From Gammaproteobacteria bacterium (GTDB lineage: Bacteria > Pseudomonadota > Gammaproteobacteria > UBA4575): a DNA stretch of 64,000 nucleotides. The stretch lies in NCBI GenBank assembly GCA_026706595.1, contig JAPOYL010000013.1, forward strand, positions 1 to 64,000. The letters run 5' to 3'. The notes under the pieces were generated by a model, which was given only the letters and a program-made list of their open reading frames with translations, ran no database searches and had not been told where the DNA came from. A program made the position numbers and the translations under genes. Position 1 is the first letter of the stretch. Every line of letters begins with the position of its first letter. Shown piece by piece: positions 1-9,537 of the stretch.

Positions 1-343
1 TCAAGAACCAGGTAAGTATGGCTATCACCGAAATATCGCGCACCGGATTGATCGCCTTGAAAATTTCTGCCTCTGTTCGGCTGGCAACAATATCGGCAGC
101 AAACAAAATTCCGACCACCCAGATCAACACCTGCAAGGGCTTGCGAACGGCATAGATGAATGCATCATCCCAGGGGTTTGCCGAGCGCTGGACATTTTTT
201 TCGAGCCTCCGCAAAAACAGACTCACAAAAGAGTTAAACAGGAGGACAGCGAATACTACGACAAACACCTGGATCACCCAGGCAGACGAGATGTCATACG
301 GCCACAGGCCTCCAAAAATCCCAGAAAGATACGTGCTGTCCAT
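1..343 (-). CDS. Mechanosensitive ion channel (MscS family), N-terminal part, cut by window edge
   Basis: The reverse strand is open from an ATG at 343 to the window edge, giving about 114 residues. The start reads MDSTYLSGIFGG and is followed by a hydrophobic helix (AWVIQVFVVVFAVLLF) and a second one (PLQVLIWVVGILFAADIV). Between them is a basic linker with the phrase NPWDDAFIYAVRKPL, which is typical of the transmembrane region of MscS-like channels that release solutes on hypo-osmotic shock. The pore helix and C-terminal domain lie outside the window, so the family call rests on the membrane region only. It is divergent from nothing nearby; nagZ lies just upstream on the same strand. Confidence 0.6.
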   Translation of the reverse strand, partial: MDSTYLSGIFGGLWPYDISSAWVIQVFVVVFAVLLFNSFVSLFLRRLEKNVQRSANPWDDAFIYAVRKPLQVLIWVVGILFAADIVASRTEAEIFKAINPVRDISVIAILTWFL

Positions 344-374
344 AACTGCTTTTATTGATGTGGGATATGTGCCA

Positions 375-1424
375 TTAAATCAGCAGATCACTGCCGGATG
401 AATCCAGATACGATTCTACTTGTAATACTGCAGATTGCCACGCCTTCCTCGTACGCAGATCCTTATTGGGAATTGCATCCTTCCCGCCATGCATGCGGGC
501 CAAACGAATCTGGGATGCCGGATTGTCCTGATTCGTCAACTGCTCTGCAACCTCAGCAGCCTGCGTGTTCTCATTGCAGATCAGTACCATGTCGCAACCG
601 GCTTGCAGGGCCTTCTGTGTGCGCACGAGATACTCATCACTGCAAGCTGCGGCTTTCATGCTGAGATCATCACTGAACACTGCACCTTTGAAATCCAATT
701 GTCCACGCAATACGGCATGCAGCCACTTGCTGGAATAGGTTGCCACTTCCTTGTCAATCCTCTCGTATACGACATGCGCACTCATGATCCCTGCAATGCC
801 CTGATTAATCAGGCGATGAAATGGCAGAATGTCCTGCATAACGAGATCCCGGTAACTGCGCGTATCAACCGGCATGTCAATGTGCGAGTCCACCGCAACT
901 CCGCCATGCCCCGGGAAGTGCTTGCCTACGGCCTGCATGCCTGCACTGCGCATCCCGCGGACGTAGTGCATCGCCAGGACAGCGACAATTTCCGGGTCCT
1001 TGTGAAAAGCACGCTCGCCAATCACGCGGCTGACCCCGAGGTTCAGGTCAAGGACTGGCGCAAAACTAAAATCGATCCCAACGGAACGGAGTTCTGCGGC
1101 CATGAGCCACCCTGTAACCTCAGCCAATTCACATGCTCTGCGCGAGTCAGCGTCATAGATTTTTCCAAGTTCTTGAACTGCAGGTAACTGGGTAAATCCC
1201 TTGCGAAACCTCTGCACACACCCGCCCTCCTGATCAACGGCGACCAGCAGTCTCGGGTGGCGAAGAGCGTGAATTTCGCTGACGAGGCTTGTCAGGCTGT
1301 CAACTGATGTAAAATTTCTGCTGAAAAGAATCACGCCACCGACCCGGGGCGACAGTAAAAGTCTTTTTTCTTGTACAGATAATGAATCTGTACGAAGATC
1401 AACCATGAGTGGACCTAGCGACAT
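375..1424 (-). CDS. nagZ: Beta-N-acetylhexosaminidase NagZ
   Basis: Glycoside hydrolase family 3 cytoplasmic enzyme that removes N-acetylglucosamine from 1,6-anhydro-muropeptides during peptidoglycan recycling. The 349-residue length matches NagZ. Visible motifs are MVDLRTDSL and VGGVILFSRNF near the start, VDQEGGCVQRFR, the loop KHFPGHGGVAVDSH carrying the catalytic His, and FSDDLSM carrying the nucleophile Asp. The start at ATG 1424 fits the usual N-terminus, though no strong Shine-Dalgarno is seen. The gene is divergent from zapE across about 230 bp that should hold both promoters. Confidence 0.95.
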   Translation of the reverse strand: MSLGPLMVDLRTDSLSVQEKRLLLSPRVGGVILFSRNFTSVDSLTSLVSEIHALRHPRLLVAVDQEGGCVQRFRKGFTQLPAVQELGKIYDADSRRACELAEVTGWLMAAELRSVGIDFSFAPVLDLNLGVSRVIGERAFHKDPEIVAVLAMHYVRGMRSAGMQAVGKHFPGHGGVAVDSHIDMPVDTRSYRDLVMQDILPFHRLINQGIAGIMSAHVVYERIDKEVATYSSKWLHAVLRGQLDFKGAVFSDDLSMKAAACSDEYLVRTQKALQAGCDMVLICNENTQAAEVAEQLTNQDNPASQIRLARMHGGKDAIPNKDLRTRKAWQSAVLQVESYLDSSGSDLLI

Positions 1425-1652
1425 TTGTAAGTATTATCCGCCAGTCAAACCGGGAATTGGAGGTCTGAATCCTTCAAAACATGTGCCTTCGCCCGTCGAG
1501 GCCTGTATCTGGAAAGACAAAATCACTTTATTGTCCTCACCATGCATCACCAAAACAACTACACCGCTTTGAGCTTGTACAGGACACCTTCGCCGTGTCG
1601 TTACGTGGCCAGGCAGATTCCCTGCGGTATATAGTATGCACCTGAAAAAGGA

Positions 1653-2804
1653 ATGCTTGCCAAATTTGTGCATGCGGGTTTTGGATCCCACAAACAAGCC
1701 AGAATGATTGAATCAGCTTACCAGGAACTGCTGGAAACACAGCAGATCGTTCAGGATTCGGATCAGAAAAAAACAGTCTTGGCGCTACAAGCCCTGCATC
1801 ACAAGCTTGATCATTACGATTCAAAACCTGGACTGCTTGGCCGTATTACGAGCTTCCTGCCCGGCAGACAAGGCCCCACAGATATCAAGGGTCTGTACAT
1901 CTGGGGAGGGATTGGACGAGGCAAGACGTTTCTGATGGACCTGTTTTTCTCCAATTTGCACATACAGCAAAAATTGCGCCTGCACTACCACCAGTTCATG
2001 GACGAGGCTCATGGCCTTCTGAAACACTGCAGGGATGAAGCCGATCCTCTCAGGCGGGTCGCCCGCAAATTTGCTGACAAGGCCAAAGTGCTGTGCCTCG
2101 ATGAATTTTTTGTGAATGACATTGGCGACGCCATGATCATCTCCGGATTATTGCAAGGACTTTTTGAGCATAAAACCATCCTGGTCACAACTTCCAACAC
2201 GAGACCGGACCTGCTGTACACAAACGGACTGCAACGTGAACGGTTTTTGCCCGCTATTGAATTACTGCAAACTCATACCAAGGTGGTCCAGTTAAACGGC
2301 GAGACAGATTACCGCTTTGAGCTTATGCAAACAGAAGGTATCTATAACACCCCCATCGACGATACCTCGCAAGACTGGCTTGAACATCACTTTTTGAGCC
2401 TGTGTGCAGAAAAAAATGATGGCTCCTGGGGAAAAATCCAGGTCAGGAACCGGAACCTGCAAAGCATACGCCACTCGGACAAGATCGCATGGTTTGATTT
2501 TCGGGAACTATGCGCAGAGCCACGCGGTCCTTCTGACTACATTGAGCTGGCCAAGCGCTTCAACACCATTTTGATTTCACATGTGCCTGTTTTCAAAAAC
2601 AACGATGACCAGGCAAGGAGATTTATCAACCTTGTGGACGAGTTTTATGATCGTAATGTAAAGTTGATCCTTTCTGCCGAGGCCTGGCCAGATTCACTGT
2701 ATCAAGGCTCACGACTCAGCGAGGAATTCAGACGCACTGTAAGTCGGCTGAATGAAATGCAATCTCTTGAATATTTGGAAAAACAACATCACCCGAACCG
2801 ATAA
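1653..2804 (+). CDS. zapE: Cell division ATPase ZapE (AFG1 family)
   Basis: AFG1-like P-loop ATPase; in E. coli ZapE acts at the Z-ring during constriction. Walker A is GGIGRGKTFLMD and Walker B is LCLDEFFVNDIGDA; RPDLLYTNGLQRERFLPAI is a family signature. The start is uncertain. ATG 1653 has AAAAAGGA almost touching it, while ATG 1704 (MIESAYQELL) matches the usual N-terminus better but has no clear ribosome site. A weak promoter (TGGCCA, 18 bp, TATAGT at 1630-1635) would leave very little leader before 1653, which favours the downstream start. mdh follows after 18 bp and is probably cotranscribed. Confidence 0.9.
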   Translation: MLAKFVHAGFGSHKQARMIESAYQELLETQQIVQDSDQKKTVLALQALHHKLDHYDSKPGLLGRITSFLPGRQGPTDIKGLYIWGGIGRGKTFLMDLFFSNLHIQQKLRLHYHQFMDEAHGLLKHCRDEADPLRRVARKFADKAKVLCLDEFFVNDIGDAMIISGLLQGLFEHKTILVTTSNTRPDLLYTNGLQRERFLPAIELLQTHTKVVQLNGETDYRFELMQTEGIYNTPIDDTSQDWLEHHFLSLCAEKNDGSWGKIQVRNRNLQSIRHSDKIAWFDFRELCAEPRGPSDYIELAKRFNTILISHVPVFKNNDDQARRFINLVDEFYDRNVKLILSAEAWPDSLYQGSRLSEEFRRTVSRLNEMQSLEYLEKQHHPNR

Positions 2805-2822
2805 TTCTATAAGGAACACTAC

Positions 2823-3800
2823 ATGAAACCAGCCGTACGAATCGCTATCACAGGTGCCGCAGGAAACATCGGATATGCCGCCGCGTTCCGAATTTCTGCA
2901 GGAGATATGCTGGGCGCAGACCAGCCCGTTATCCTCCAGCTGATTGAGATCGAGCCTGCCTTGCAAGCCTTGCGAGGTGTCGAGATGGAATTGCTGGATT
3001 GTGCCTTTCCGTTACTTGAAGATGTGATCGTTACAACGGACCTCAGCGTTGGCTTCAAGGATGCGGATTATGTCCTGCTCATTGGCTCAAAACCGCGTAC
3101 CAAGGGCATGGAACGCAGTGACCTGTTAAGTGACAACGGAAAAATATTCAAGCCACAGGGCCGCGCCATCAATGACAGCTCCTCCCGGGATGTAAAGGTA
3201 CTTGTCATAGGAAACCCGGCCAATACCAATGGCCTGATTGCCGTGAACAACGCCCCTGACCTTTCTCCCACACAATTTACTTCCATGATGAGACTTGACC
3301 ACAACCGTGCTCTCAATCAGCTCTCGCTGAAAACAGAAACGCCGGTCACCGGGATTAGCCGCTTGACCGTGTGGGGCAATCACTCGCTTACGCAGTATCC
3401 CGACATCAGTCACTGCAGCATTGGGGGCAAGAGTGCCACCTCGCTGATTGACATGTCCTGGTATAAGGAAACCTTTCTTTCCAGAGTGCAAAAACGTGGG
3501 GCAGAAATAATTGTAGCCCGTGGAGCATCCTCTGCGGCATCGGCCGCTTCGGCGGCAATCGATCATATGCGTGACTGGGTATCCGGGACCTCTGGTGAGG
3601 ACTGGACGAGCATGAGCATCGTGTCAAACGGAGATTACGGAATTACGGAAGGGTTGATGTTTTCATTTCCCGTACGTTGCAAGAACGGCGAGTACGAGGT
3701 TGTTCGGGACTTGGAAATTGATGACTTCAGCCGGGAGATGATCCAGGCGACGGAGAAAGAACTGCTAGAAGAACGTGATGCGGTCAAAGACCTGCTTTGA
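2823..3800 (+). CDS. mdh: Malate dehydrogenase
   Basis: NAD-dependent malate dehydrogenase of the 325-residue cytoplasmic-type branch; it interconverts malate and oxaloacetate in the TCA cycle. Motifs are the Rossmann start [29 protein letters not shown] (substrate-binding arginines), [19 protein letters not shown] and VWGNHS with the catalytic His. It lies directly behind zapE and converges on the DUF1249 gene. The sdh operon is only 1 kb away, so two neighbouring TCA steps are encoded here. Confidence 0.95.
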   Translation: MKPAVRIAITGAAGNIGYAAAFRISAGDMLGADQPVILQLIEIEPALQALRGVEMELLDCAFPLLEDVIVTTDLSVGFKDADYVLLIGSKPRTKGMERSDLLSDNGKIFKPQGRAINDSSSRDVKVLVIGNPANTNGLIAVNNAPDLSPTQFTSMMRLDHNRALNQLSLKTETPVTGISRLTVWGNHSLTQYPDISHCSIGGKSATSLIDMSWYKETFLSRVQKRGAEIIVARGASSAASAASAAIDHMRDWVSGTSGEDWTSMSIVSNGDYGITEGLMFSFPVRCKNGEYEVVRDLEIDDFSREMIQATEKELLEERDAVKDLL

Positions 3801-3941
3801 CCACCGCCACCAGCCATTCTGCAGTTGCACCGGGCTCCCTGTACAAGTCCCGCTAGCCTAAAAGAAAAACATATTTATTCAATTACTTATCGAATAAATC
3901 GAATGTTTTCCGTATGGCCCTGCCCGCGAAATGCCGTACAG

Positions 3942-4454
3942 CTATGGGGTCACGGTGTCTTCAGTAAGCAATCTGTTTTGCCGCAACCGATCGTTTTCTA
4001 CGAAGGAATGTCCTTGCCTGTCGCAATACGACAGCCACTTGAATAAAAAACGATTCAGATGCCACCTGTTCGGCAGGGAAGGATTTGTCTTGGGCCTGTA
4101 GGCACAATTGTTTATGTTTTTATTGCGAAAGGTCTGGCTGAGCACTTCAGCTTGCAGTGCATCGTAATAGATTCTTAACTTGAGATTTGGGTAGGCCAGC
4201 AAGCCGCTTTTCGCATCCGGGAAATAGTAGGTCAGCGCAATAGTTGAGGTGTACCGGGTCTGCTCCAGAACCTGAAGGTATAGATCCATTCCCTGGGGAA
4301 CCCTAGACACTGCAATGGCAGGCATGGCGTTCTTGGCACCACACAATTTGCGCAGACGAATGTAATTCGCTTCATACATCTCCATCAACCCGGCAAAAGT
4401 GTTGGGTGACGGATCTGCCAAAAGCCGTTTTTGTAAAGATAGATTTCTCATCAT
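3942..4454 (-). CDS. DUF1249 (YqiB-like) protein
   Basis: Predicted soluble protein of about 170 residues. The segment FAGLMEMYEANYIRLRKL and the later LTYYFPD and LKLRIYYDALQAEVLS match the DUF1249/YqiB family of gammaproteobacteria, whose function is not established. Two ATGs at 4454 and 4451 are possible starts. The C-terminal third (NRWHLNRFLFKWLSYCDRQGHSF) is the conserved tail. It is the last gene of the minus-strand sdh group, about 100 bp after sdhE, and converges with mdh. Confidence 0.75.
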   Translation of the reverse strand: MMRNLSLQKRLLADPSPNTFAGLMEMYEANYIRLRKLCGAKNAMPAIAVSRVPQGMDLYLQVLEQTRYTSTIALTYYFPDAKSGLLAYPNLKLRIYYDALQAEVLSQTFRNKNINNCAYRPKTNPSLPNRWHLNRFLFKWLSYCDRQGHSFVENDRLRQNRLLTEDTVTP

Positions 4455-4554
4455 CAAACATGCATTGCGACGTCAGATTATACTGGCATACAACCTGAAA
4501 ACGCTGCAACAATTAGAAAAAAAGAAAAGGGCAAACATGCCCCCGCAACCGGTT

Positions 4555-4788
4555 TCAGGTGCGTATGAACTCGATCACCTTGTTGATGTAGTGATCATGT
4601 GATTCCTGCGTACCCGTCACTAGGGCATACAACTCAGGATCCTGCATGTCCAGCATGTTTTCAAACGCATGCTTCAATGCAGGCTCAGCATTCCGGTAAT
4701 GGTTCTCCAGAAATGTCATCATCAGGATATCCAGCTCCTTAGTGCCTCTCCTGCAGCGCCATAGCAGTTTCTGTGCCTTCTCCTCCAT
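4555..4788 (-). CDS. sdhE: Succinate dehydrogenase assembly factor SdhE
   Basis: Small 77-residue protein that promotes covalent attachment of FAD to SdhA. It contains the family's RGxxE motif (RRGTKELD) and an all-helical body. GAGGTAA just before ATG 4788 is a good ribosome site. It starts 5 bp after the sdhB stop, so it is translated with the complex it matures. Confidence 0.93.
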   Translation of the reverse strand: MEEKAQKLLWRCRRGTKELDILMMTFLENHYRNAEPALKHAFENMLDMQDPELYALVTGTQESHDHYINKVIEFIRT

Positions 4789-4793
4789 TTACC

Positions 4794-5576
4794 TCATCCT
4801 CCGGCTACAGCGGTAAGTTTCTTGATTTCCGCAATCGCCTTTGCTGGATTCAGTCCCTTGGGGCAGGTATTCGTGCAGTTCATAATGGTGTGGCAACGAT
4901 AAAGCTTGAATGCATCCTTTAATTCCTCAAGGCGCTCGGCTGTAGCTTCATCCCGGCTGTCGGCAATCCACCGGTAGGCCTGCAGCAACACGGCTGGACC
5001 GAGATAGCGGTCACTGTTCCACCAGTAACTTGGACAACTGGTCGAGCAACATGCACACAGGATGCATTCCTCCAGACCTTCCAGCCTTTCACGGTCATCC
5101 TTGGATTGCAGCCTTTCACGTCCTGACGGAGGTGGTGCCTCGGTTTTGATCCATGGTTTGACCGATGCGTACTGCTCATAGAACCTGCTCAGGTCCACCA
5201 CGAGGTCCTTGACGACCTGCATGTGGGGCAGAGGATAAACCTTGATGTCGCCCTTGATCTCCTCGATGGCCTTAATGCATGCCAGTGTGTTTGAACCATT
5301 GATGTTCATCGAGCACGAGCCACAGATACCTTCCCGGCACGAACGGCGAAACGTCAAGGTGGAATCAATTTCATTCTTGATCTTGATCAGTGCATCCAGC
5401 ACCATCGGCCCGCAGGTGTCCAGGTCGATTTCGTAGGTGTCCGTACGCGGGTTCTCCTCGCTGTCCGGGTCATAACGATAGACAACCACTTTTTTCGTCT
5501 GGCCGCTACCGGTTGCAGCAGGATACGTTTTGCCCGGCTTGACCACGGAATTTGCTGGAAGATTGAACTGTGCCAT
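4794..5576 (-). CDS. sdhB: Succinate dehydrogenase iron-sulfur subunit
   Basis: Carries electrons from the SdhA flavin to quinone through three clusters. Ligand motifs are [21 protein letters not shown] for [2Fe-2S], [12 protein letters not shown] for [4Fe-4S] and [17 protein letters not shown] for [3Fe-4S]. I place the start at ATG 5576 ([10 protein letters not shown]) because AAGGA lies 8 bp upstream; an in-frame TTG at 5594 is less likely. The 260-residue length is normal for SdhB. It follows sdhA after 14 bp. Confidence 0.96.
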   Translation of the reverse strand: MAQFNLPANSVVKPGKTYPAATGSGQTKKVVVYRYDPDSEENPRTDTYEIDLDTCGPMVLDALIKIKNEIDSTLTFRRSCREGICGSCSMNINGSNTLACIKAIEEIKGDIKVYPLPHMQVVKDLVVDLSRFYEQYASVKPWIKTEAPPPSGRERLQSKDDRERLEGLEECILCACCSTSCPSYWWNSDRYLGPAVLLQAYRWIADSRDEATAERLEELKDAFKLYRCHTIMNCTNTCPKGLNPAKAIAEIKKLTAVAGG

Positions 5577-5590
5577 CCATCGATCCTTTT

Positions 5591-7381
5591 TCAATAGACC
5601 CTGGCCTTTGGCGGAATTACCTCAACCTCGTCGGTCTGGGTATACATGTGCACCGGCCTGTACCCGATTGCCACATCTCCCTGTTCATCAATGGTGGCCA
5701 AAGTATGCTTCATCCAGTTCTCATCATCACGTTCCGGATAGTCATCTCGAGCCTGTGCGCCACGGCTTTCGGTACGGTTCAGTGCAGACTGTGCGGTGAC
5801 GATTGCCTGAGGCATCAAGTTTGTCAGCTCAATGGCCTCAACTAAATCTGTGTTCCAGACCATGGAGCGATCGCTAAGTCTCAAATTGTCCATCTGGGAA
5901 AACAGTTTCCGGAGCCGGATCAGCCCTTTCTCGATCAACTCGCCGGTTCTGAAAACGGCAGCATGGCTTTGCATGGTCTTTTGCATTTCAATGCGCAGAT
6001 GGGCCACCGTAATTTCGCCACTGGCATGTCTCAGTTTATCAAAACGGTCTAGCACAGTATCCACAACCGCGTCATTCAATTTTTCGTGGGCCTGGCCTGG
6101 CTTGACCAGTTCCACGGCACGAAGCGCTGCGGCCCTGCCAAATACAATCAGATCCAGCAGGGAATTGGACCCCAGGCGGTTGGCACCATGTACCGACACG
6201 CAAGCTGCCTCGCCAATGGCCATCAACCCGGGAATCACGTGATCCGGATCATCGCCTTTCAGGGTCACCACCTCTCCCTGATAGTTCGTAGGGATACCGC
6301 CCATGTTGTAGTGCACCGTCGGCAAAACGGGGATTGGCTCGCGCGTGACATCGATGCCCGCAAAAATCCTGGCAGATTCGGCTATACCCGGAAGCTTCGA
6401 GTTGATCAGGTCTGCACCCAGGTGCTCCAGATGCAGCTGTATGTGATCCTTTTCTTCCCCCACACCGCGCCCTTCATTGATCTCAATGGTCATGGAACGG
6501 CTGACCACATCGCGTGAGGCCAGATCCTTTGCATTCGGGGCATATCGCTCCATGAATCGCTCGCCCTCCGAATTGGTCAGGTAGCCACCTTCACCCCGCA
6601 CACCTTCTGTAATCAGACACCCAGAGCCATAAATTCCGGTTGGATGAAACTGTACGAACTCCATGTCCTGCAACGGTAACCCCGCGCGCAATACCATGGC
6701 ATTGCCGTCCCCTGTACAGGTATGCGCCGAAGTGCAGGAGAAATAAGTGCGCCCATAACCACCCGTGGCAAGCAGCACCATGTGCGCCCGGAAAACATGC
6801 AATTCCCCCGTAGCAAGATCCCAGGCAAGCACACCTTTACATGCCCCTTCATCATTCATCAGCAAATCGATTGCAAAGTACTCGATGAAGAACTCTGCGT
6901 TGTGCTTCAGGGACTGCTGATAGAGAGTATGCAGAATGGCATGACCGGTTCTGTCTGCCGCGGCGCAGGTTCTTTGTGCAATTCCCTCGCCATACCGGGT
7001 GGTCATGCCCCCAAAGGGTCTCTGGTAAATGCGCCCGTCGTCCGTGCGTGAAAAAGGAACTCCATAGTGCTCAAGTTCCACAACGGCTGGAATTGCCTCG
7101 CGACACATGTATTCAATGGCATCCTGATCACCCAGCCAGTCGGAGCCTTTGACTGTGTCGTACATATGCCAGCGCCAGTCGTCCTCGCCCATGTTGGCAA
7201 GCGCCGCACTCATGCCGCCCTGTGCCGCCACCGTATGGCTGCGGGTCGGGAATACCTTGGTGATGCACGCTGTTGAAAGTCCGCTTGCTGTCATGCCCAG
7301 CGTGGCACGCAGTCCGGCACCGCCCGCACCCACAACCACCACATCGTAGGCATGCTTAGTCAATCTGTACGCCTTGCTCAT
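5591..7381 (-). CDS. sdhA: Succinate dehydrogenase flavoprotein subunit
   Basis: Oxidises succinate to fumarate with covalently bound FAD. The N-terminus has a dinucleotide fold ([15 protein letters not shown]) followed by [14 protein letters not shown], which contains the flavinylated His. Substrate and active-site segments include [34 protein letters not shown] and [20 protein letters not shown]. The 596-residue length is typical of the proteobacterial enzyme. It sits between sdhD and sdhB in the canonical sdhCDAB order. Confidence 0.97.
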   Translation of the reverse strand: MSKAYRLTKHAYDVVVVGAGGAGLRATLGMTASGLSTACITKVFPTRSHTVAAQGGMSAALANMGEDDWRWHMYDTVKGSDWLGDQDAIEYMCREAIPAVVELEHYGVPFSRTDDGRIYQRPFGGMTTRYGEGIAQRTCAAADRTGHAILHTLYQQSLKHNAEFFIEYFAIDLLMNDEGACKGVLAWDLATGELHVFRAHMVLLATGGYGRTYFSCTSAHTCTGDGNAMVLRAGLPLQDMEFVQFHPTGIYGSGCLITEGVRGEGGYLTNSEGERFMERYAPNAKDLASRDVVSRSMTIEINEGRGVGEEKDHIQLHLEHLGADLINSKLPGIAESARIFAGIDVTREPIPVLPTVHYNMGGIPTNYQGEVVTLKGDDPDHVIPGLMAIGEAACVSVHGANRLGSNSLLDLIVFGRAAALRAVELVKPGQAHEKLNDAVVDTVLDRFDKLRHASGEITVAHLRIEMQKTMQSHAAVFRTGELIEKGLIRLRKLFSQMDNLRLSDRSMVWNTDLVEAIELTNLMPQAIVTAQSALNRTESRGAQARDDYPERDDENWMKHTLATIDEQGDVAIGYRPVHMYTQTDEVEVIPPKARVY

Positions 7382-7390
7382 TTCGATTTT

Positions 7391-7759
7391 CTACAAAGTG
7401 ATTTTCAAAAGCGCAAGAATTCCGGCGACAGCCGACAGGATACATGTGACATTCAACAGAATCATTGAAGCTGTTTTGAGCCATCCACCCACATAATCCT
7501 CGATGATGACCTGCATCCCCAGCTTCGTATGGTAGAAAGTCAAGGCAATAAATATTGCCAAAAAGCTTGTAACGGAAGGCGCTTTCAACCAGCTTACTAC
7601 GGCCTCATAACTTGCACTTCCCAGCATTGCCAGAGAAAAGGCAAGCCACACAACGAGGGGAACCAGAAATGCTGCAGTAAGGCGCTGCATCCACCAGTGC
7701 ACCACAGCCTCCCTTCCAACACCCGGAAGTACGGACAGCAATGTACGCAACGACATCAT
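7391..7759 (-). CDS. sdhD: Succinate dehydrogenase membrane anchor SdhD
   Basis: Hydrophobic anchor subunit of 122 residues with three membrane helices. YHTKLGMQVIIEDYVGG matches the SdhD signature that supplies a haem-ligand His and the Asp-Tyr pair near the quinone site. The start abuts the stop of sdhC at 7760, so translation is probably coupled. Confidence 0.9.
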   Translation of the reverse strand: MMSLRTLLSVLPGVGREAVVHWWMQRLTAAFLVPLVVWLAFSLAMLGSASYEAVVSWLKAPSVTSFLAIFIALTFYHTKLGMQVIIEDYVGGWLKTASMILLNVTCILSAVAGILALLKITL

Positions 7760-8185
7760 CTACGCCTGCATTCCGTGATGCAGCCAGGCAACCAGCCAAA
7801 CGGCCACCGTGAACACGACGGTTGCCAGCAAGACCACGATTCCTGAAATCCGGGTGGCTTCAATCCCAAAACCGAGACCGGCATCAAAAACCAGGTGACG
7901 CACTCCATTGAACAAATGCAGGAATAACGCCAAGGTCCATAAGATCAAGAAAACCTGGCCCGGTCCCGTCGAAATATAGGCCCGTAGCACATCATAGGCG
8001 CCTGGACCAACAGCGATCGAAAGCAATATCACAACCAGCAGCAAGGCCCCTATGGCAAGTGCAGCGCCCGTGATACGGTGAAGTATGGAGATGACCATCG
8101 CCAGGGGCCATCGATAGATCTGCAAATGTGGTGATACTGGCCTATCCGGATTCACCAGAAACTCCCTTGGTACGTGTGAAAACAT
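7760..8185 (-). CDS. sdhC: Succinate dehydrogenase cytochrome b556 subunit SdhC
   Basis: First gene of the sdh operon, 141 residues. RPVSPHLQIYRWP, SILHRITGAALAIG and HLFNGVRHLVFD are SdhC signatures; the last includes a haem b ligand. ATG 8185 (MFSHVPREFLV) gives the standard N-terminus and is preceded by AGAGG about 13 bp upstream. An in-frame TTG at 8239 would add residues that do not look conserved. The divergent region 8186-8362 should carry the operon promoter. Confidence 0.93.
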   Translation of the reverse strand: MFSHVPREFLVNPDRPVSPHLQIYRWPLAMVISILHRITGAALAIGALLLVVILLSIAVGPGAYDVLRAYISTGPGQVFLILWTLALFLHLFNGVRHLVFDAGLGFGIEATRISGIVVLLATVVFTVAVWLVAWLHHGMQA

Positions 8186-8265
8186 GGATATGAAAATAGC
8201 CTCTACGCGGCCTGACGCCGATGTACAGAGGTCATCCAAATGTTTTATTCTTGGTATCAGATATT

Positions 8266-8310
8266 ACCTGATTAACAGGTCATATTGAACATCCTTTGAA
8301 ATAATGTCAA
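8266..8310 (-). promoter_or_regulatory. Possible sdhC promoter with palindromic operator
   Basis: On the minus strand a perfect -35 box (TTGACA, 8310-8305) is followed after 18 bp by a weak -10 (AATATG, 8286-8281). Directly downstream, where transcription would start, is the palindrome ACCTG-TTAAT-CAGGT (8280-8266). The position suggests a repressor site on the sdh operon. The -10 match is poor and I cannot name the regulator. Confidence 0.3.
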
Positions 8311-8362
8311 TGATTACAATCAGTTAAGAGTTTCATACTGACCTGCCAAGCCCTTTACAGGC

Positions 8363-9469
8363 ATGAACTCATGGAAATCGCAAGAGACAACAGTGATCGA
8401 TCAATCTCCAGACAAGCCTGAAATGAGCAGCATCTGGCAAGAATTCCTGGTGGCACACGGTGCCGTAATCGAAAACGACCAAGTGACTTCCTTCGGGCCC
8501 TCTGTACAGCCCTATCCCGGCATACAGGATTCCTGTGTATGCGAACTTACGCCTTTGGGTCTGATCCGCGTAACCGGTGAAGAAGCCCTGACCTTTCTGC
8601 ACAGCCAATTTACCAATGACCTGGAACAGGTTACAGCACATACGAGCCAGCTGAACAGCTATTGCAGCCCCAAAGGCAGGGTGTTGTCGATCTTCCTGGT
8701 CTTCAAGCATGAGGAAGACTATTTCCTGGTTTTGCCCAAGGATGTCATTGAGATCACACTCAGGAAACTTGTCATGTACAAGCTCCGCAGCAAGGTAGAC
8801 CTGTTCGATGCATCGGAACAATCTGTCTTATTCGGCGTGACCGGGCCCGGGGTGGAACCTGCCTTCGAAAACCTGGGGATCGAACTGCCGCAAAAAGTAC
8901 ATGGCTGCACCCAGGAAAGCGGGGCTACACTGGTCCGCCTGCCAAGCGAGAACGTCAGGGTTTTGATTGTGACAAACGCTGAAACTGCAGTTTCTCTTTG
9001 CAGCCAGTTGTCTGAAAAATTGCCGCTTGCAACGTTTCGCTTGTGGGACCTGCACGACATCTCGTGTGGGATTCCCCGGGTTACCGCTCTCACAAGTGAA
9101 GCGTTTACCCCGCAAATGACAAATCTGGAACTGATCGATGGTGTGAGTTTCAGCAAGGGATGCTACCCGGGCCAGGAAGTTGTTGCACGGACCCATTATC
9201 TCGGCAAACCCAACCGGCGCATGTACCGGGCCAGCATCACCACCGAGCGATTGCCCGAGCCAGGTACCAACATTTTCTCTACGGAAGAAGGCGATCAACC
9301 CCTGGGGAAAGTTGTGGTCTCACAAATGGTATCTACAGGACACGCCAGCGCACTCATCGTTTTGCGCACCCAAAAAGAAGAAGATCCATGTTTGCGTATC
9401 GGATCGGCGGACGGACCTGCCATTTCGCTACAGGAACTACCCTACTCTTTGCAGTCTGGGCAGGACTGA
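8363..9469 (+). CDS. ygfZ: YgfZ/GcvT-family folate-binding protein
   Basis: Folate-dependent protein related to GcvT, needed for repair or maintenance of some Fe-S enzymes and for tRNA thiolation in E. coli. The diagnostic motif KGCYPGQEVVART lies near residue 270, with LGLIRVTGEEALTFLHSQFTNDL and NSYCSPKGRVLSIF earlier in the folate-binding domain. The first 20 residues are not typical, and ATG 8423 (MSSIWQEFLVAHGA) is probably the true start. It is divergent from the sdh operon, whose SdhB is an Fe-S protein. Confidence 0.88.
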   Translation: MNSWKSQETTVIDQSPDKPEMSSIWQEFLVAHGAVIENDQVTSFGPSVQPYPGIQDSCVCELTPLGLIRVTGEEALTFLHSQFTNDLEQVTAHTSQLNSYCSPKGRVLSIFLVFKHEEDYFLVLPKDVIEITLRKLVMYKLRSKVDLFDASEQSVLFGVTGPGVEPAFENLGIELPQKVHGCTQESGATLVRLPSENVRVLIVTNAETAVSLCSQLSEKLPLATFRLWDLHDISCGIPRVTALTSEAFTPQMTNLELIDGVSFSKGCYPGQEVVARTHYLGKPNRRMYRASITTERLPEPGTNIFSTEEGDQPLGKVVVSQMVSTGHASALIVLRTQKEEDPCLRIGSADGPAISLQELPYSLQSGQD

Positions 9470-9537
9470 AAAATGCAGCGTGCCGGCTGGCCAGATGTCG
9501 CGCTTGCGCTTCGATACAGGCCTTAGCTATCCCCGTC

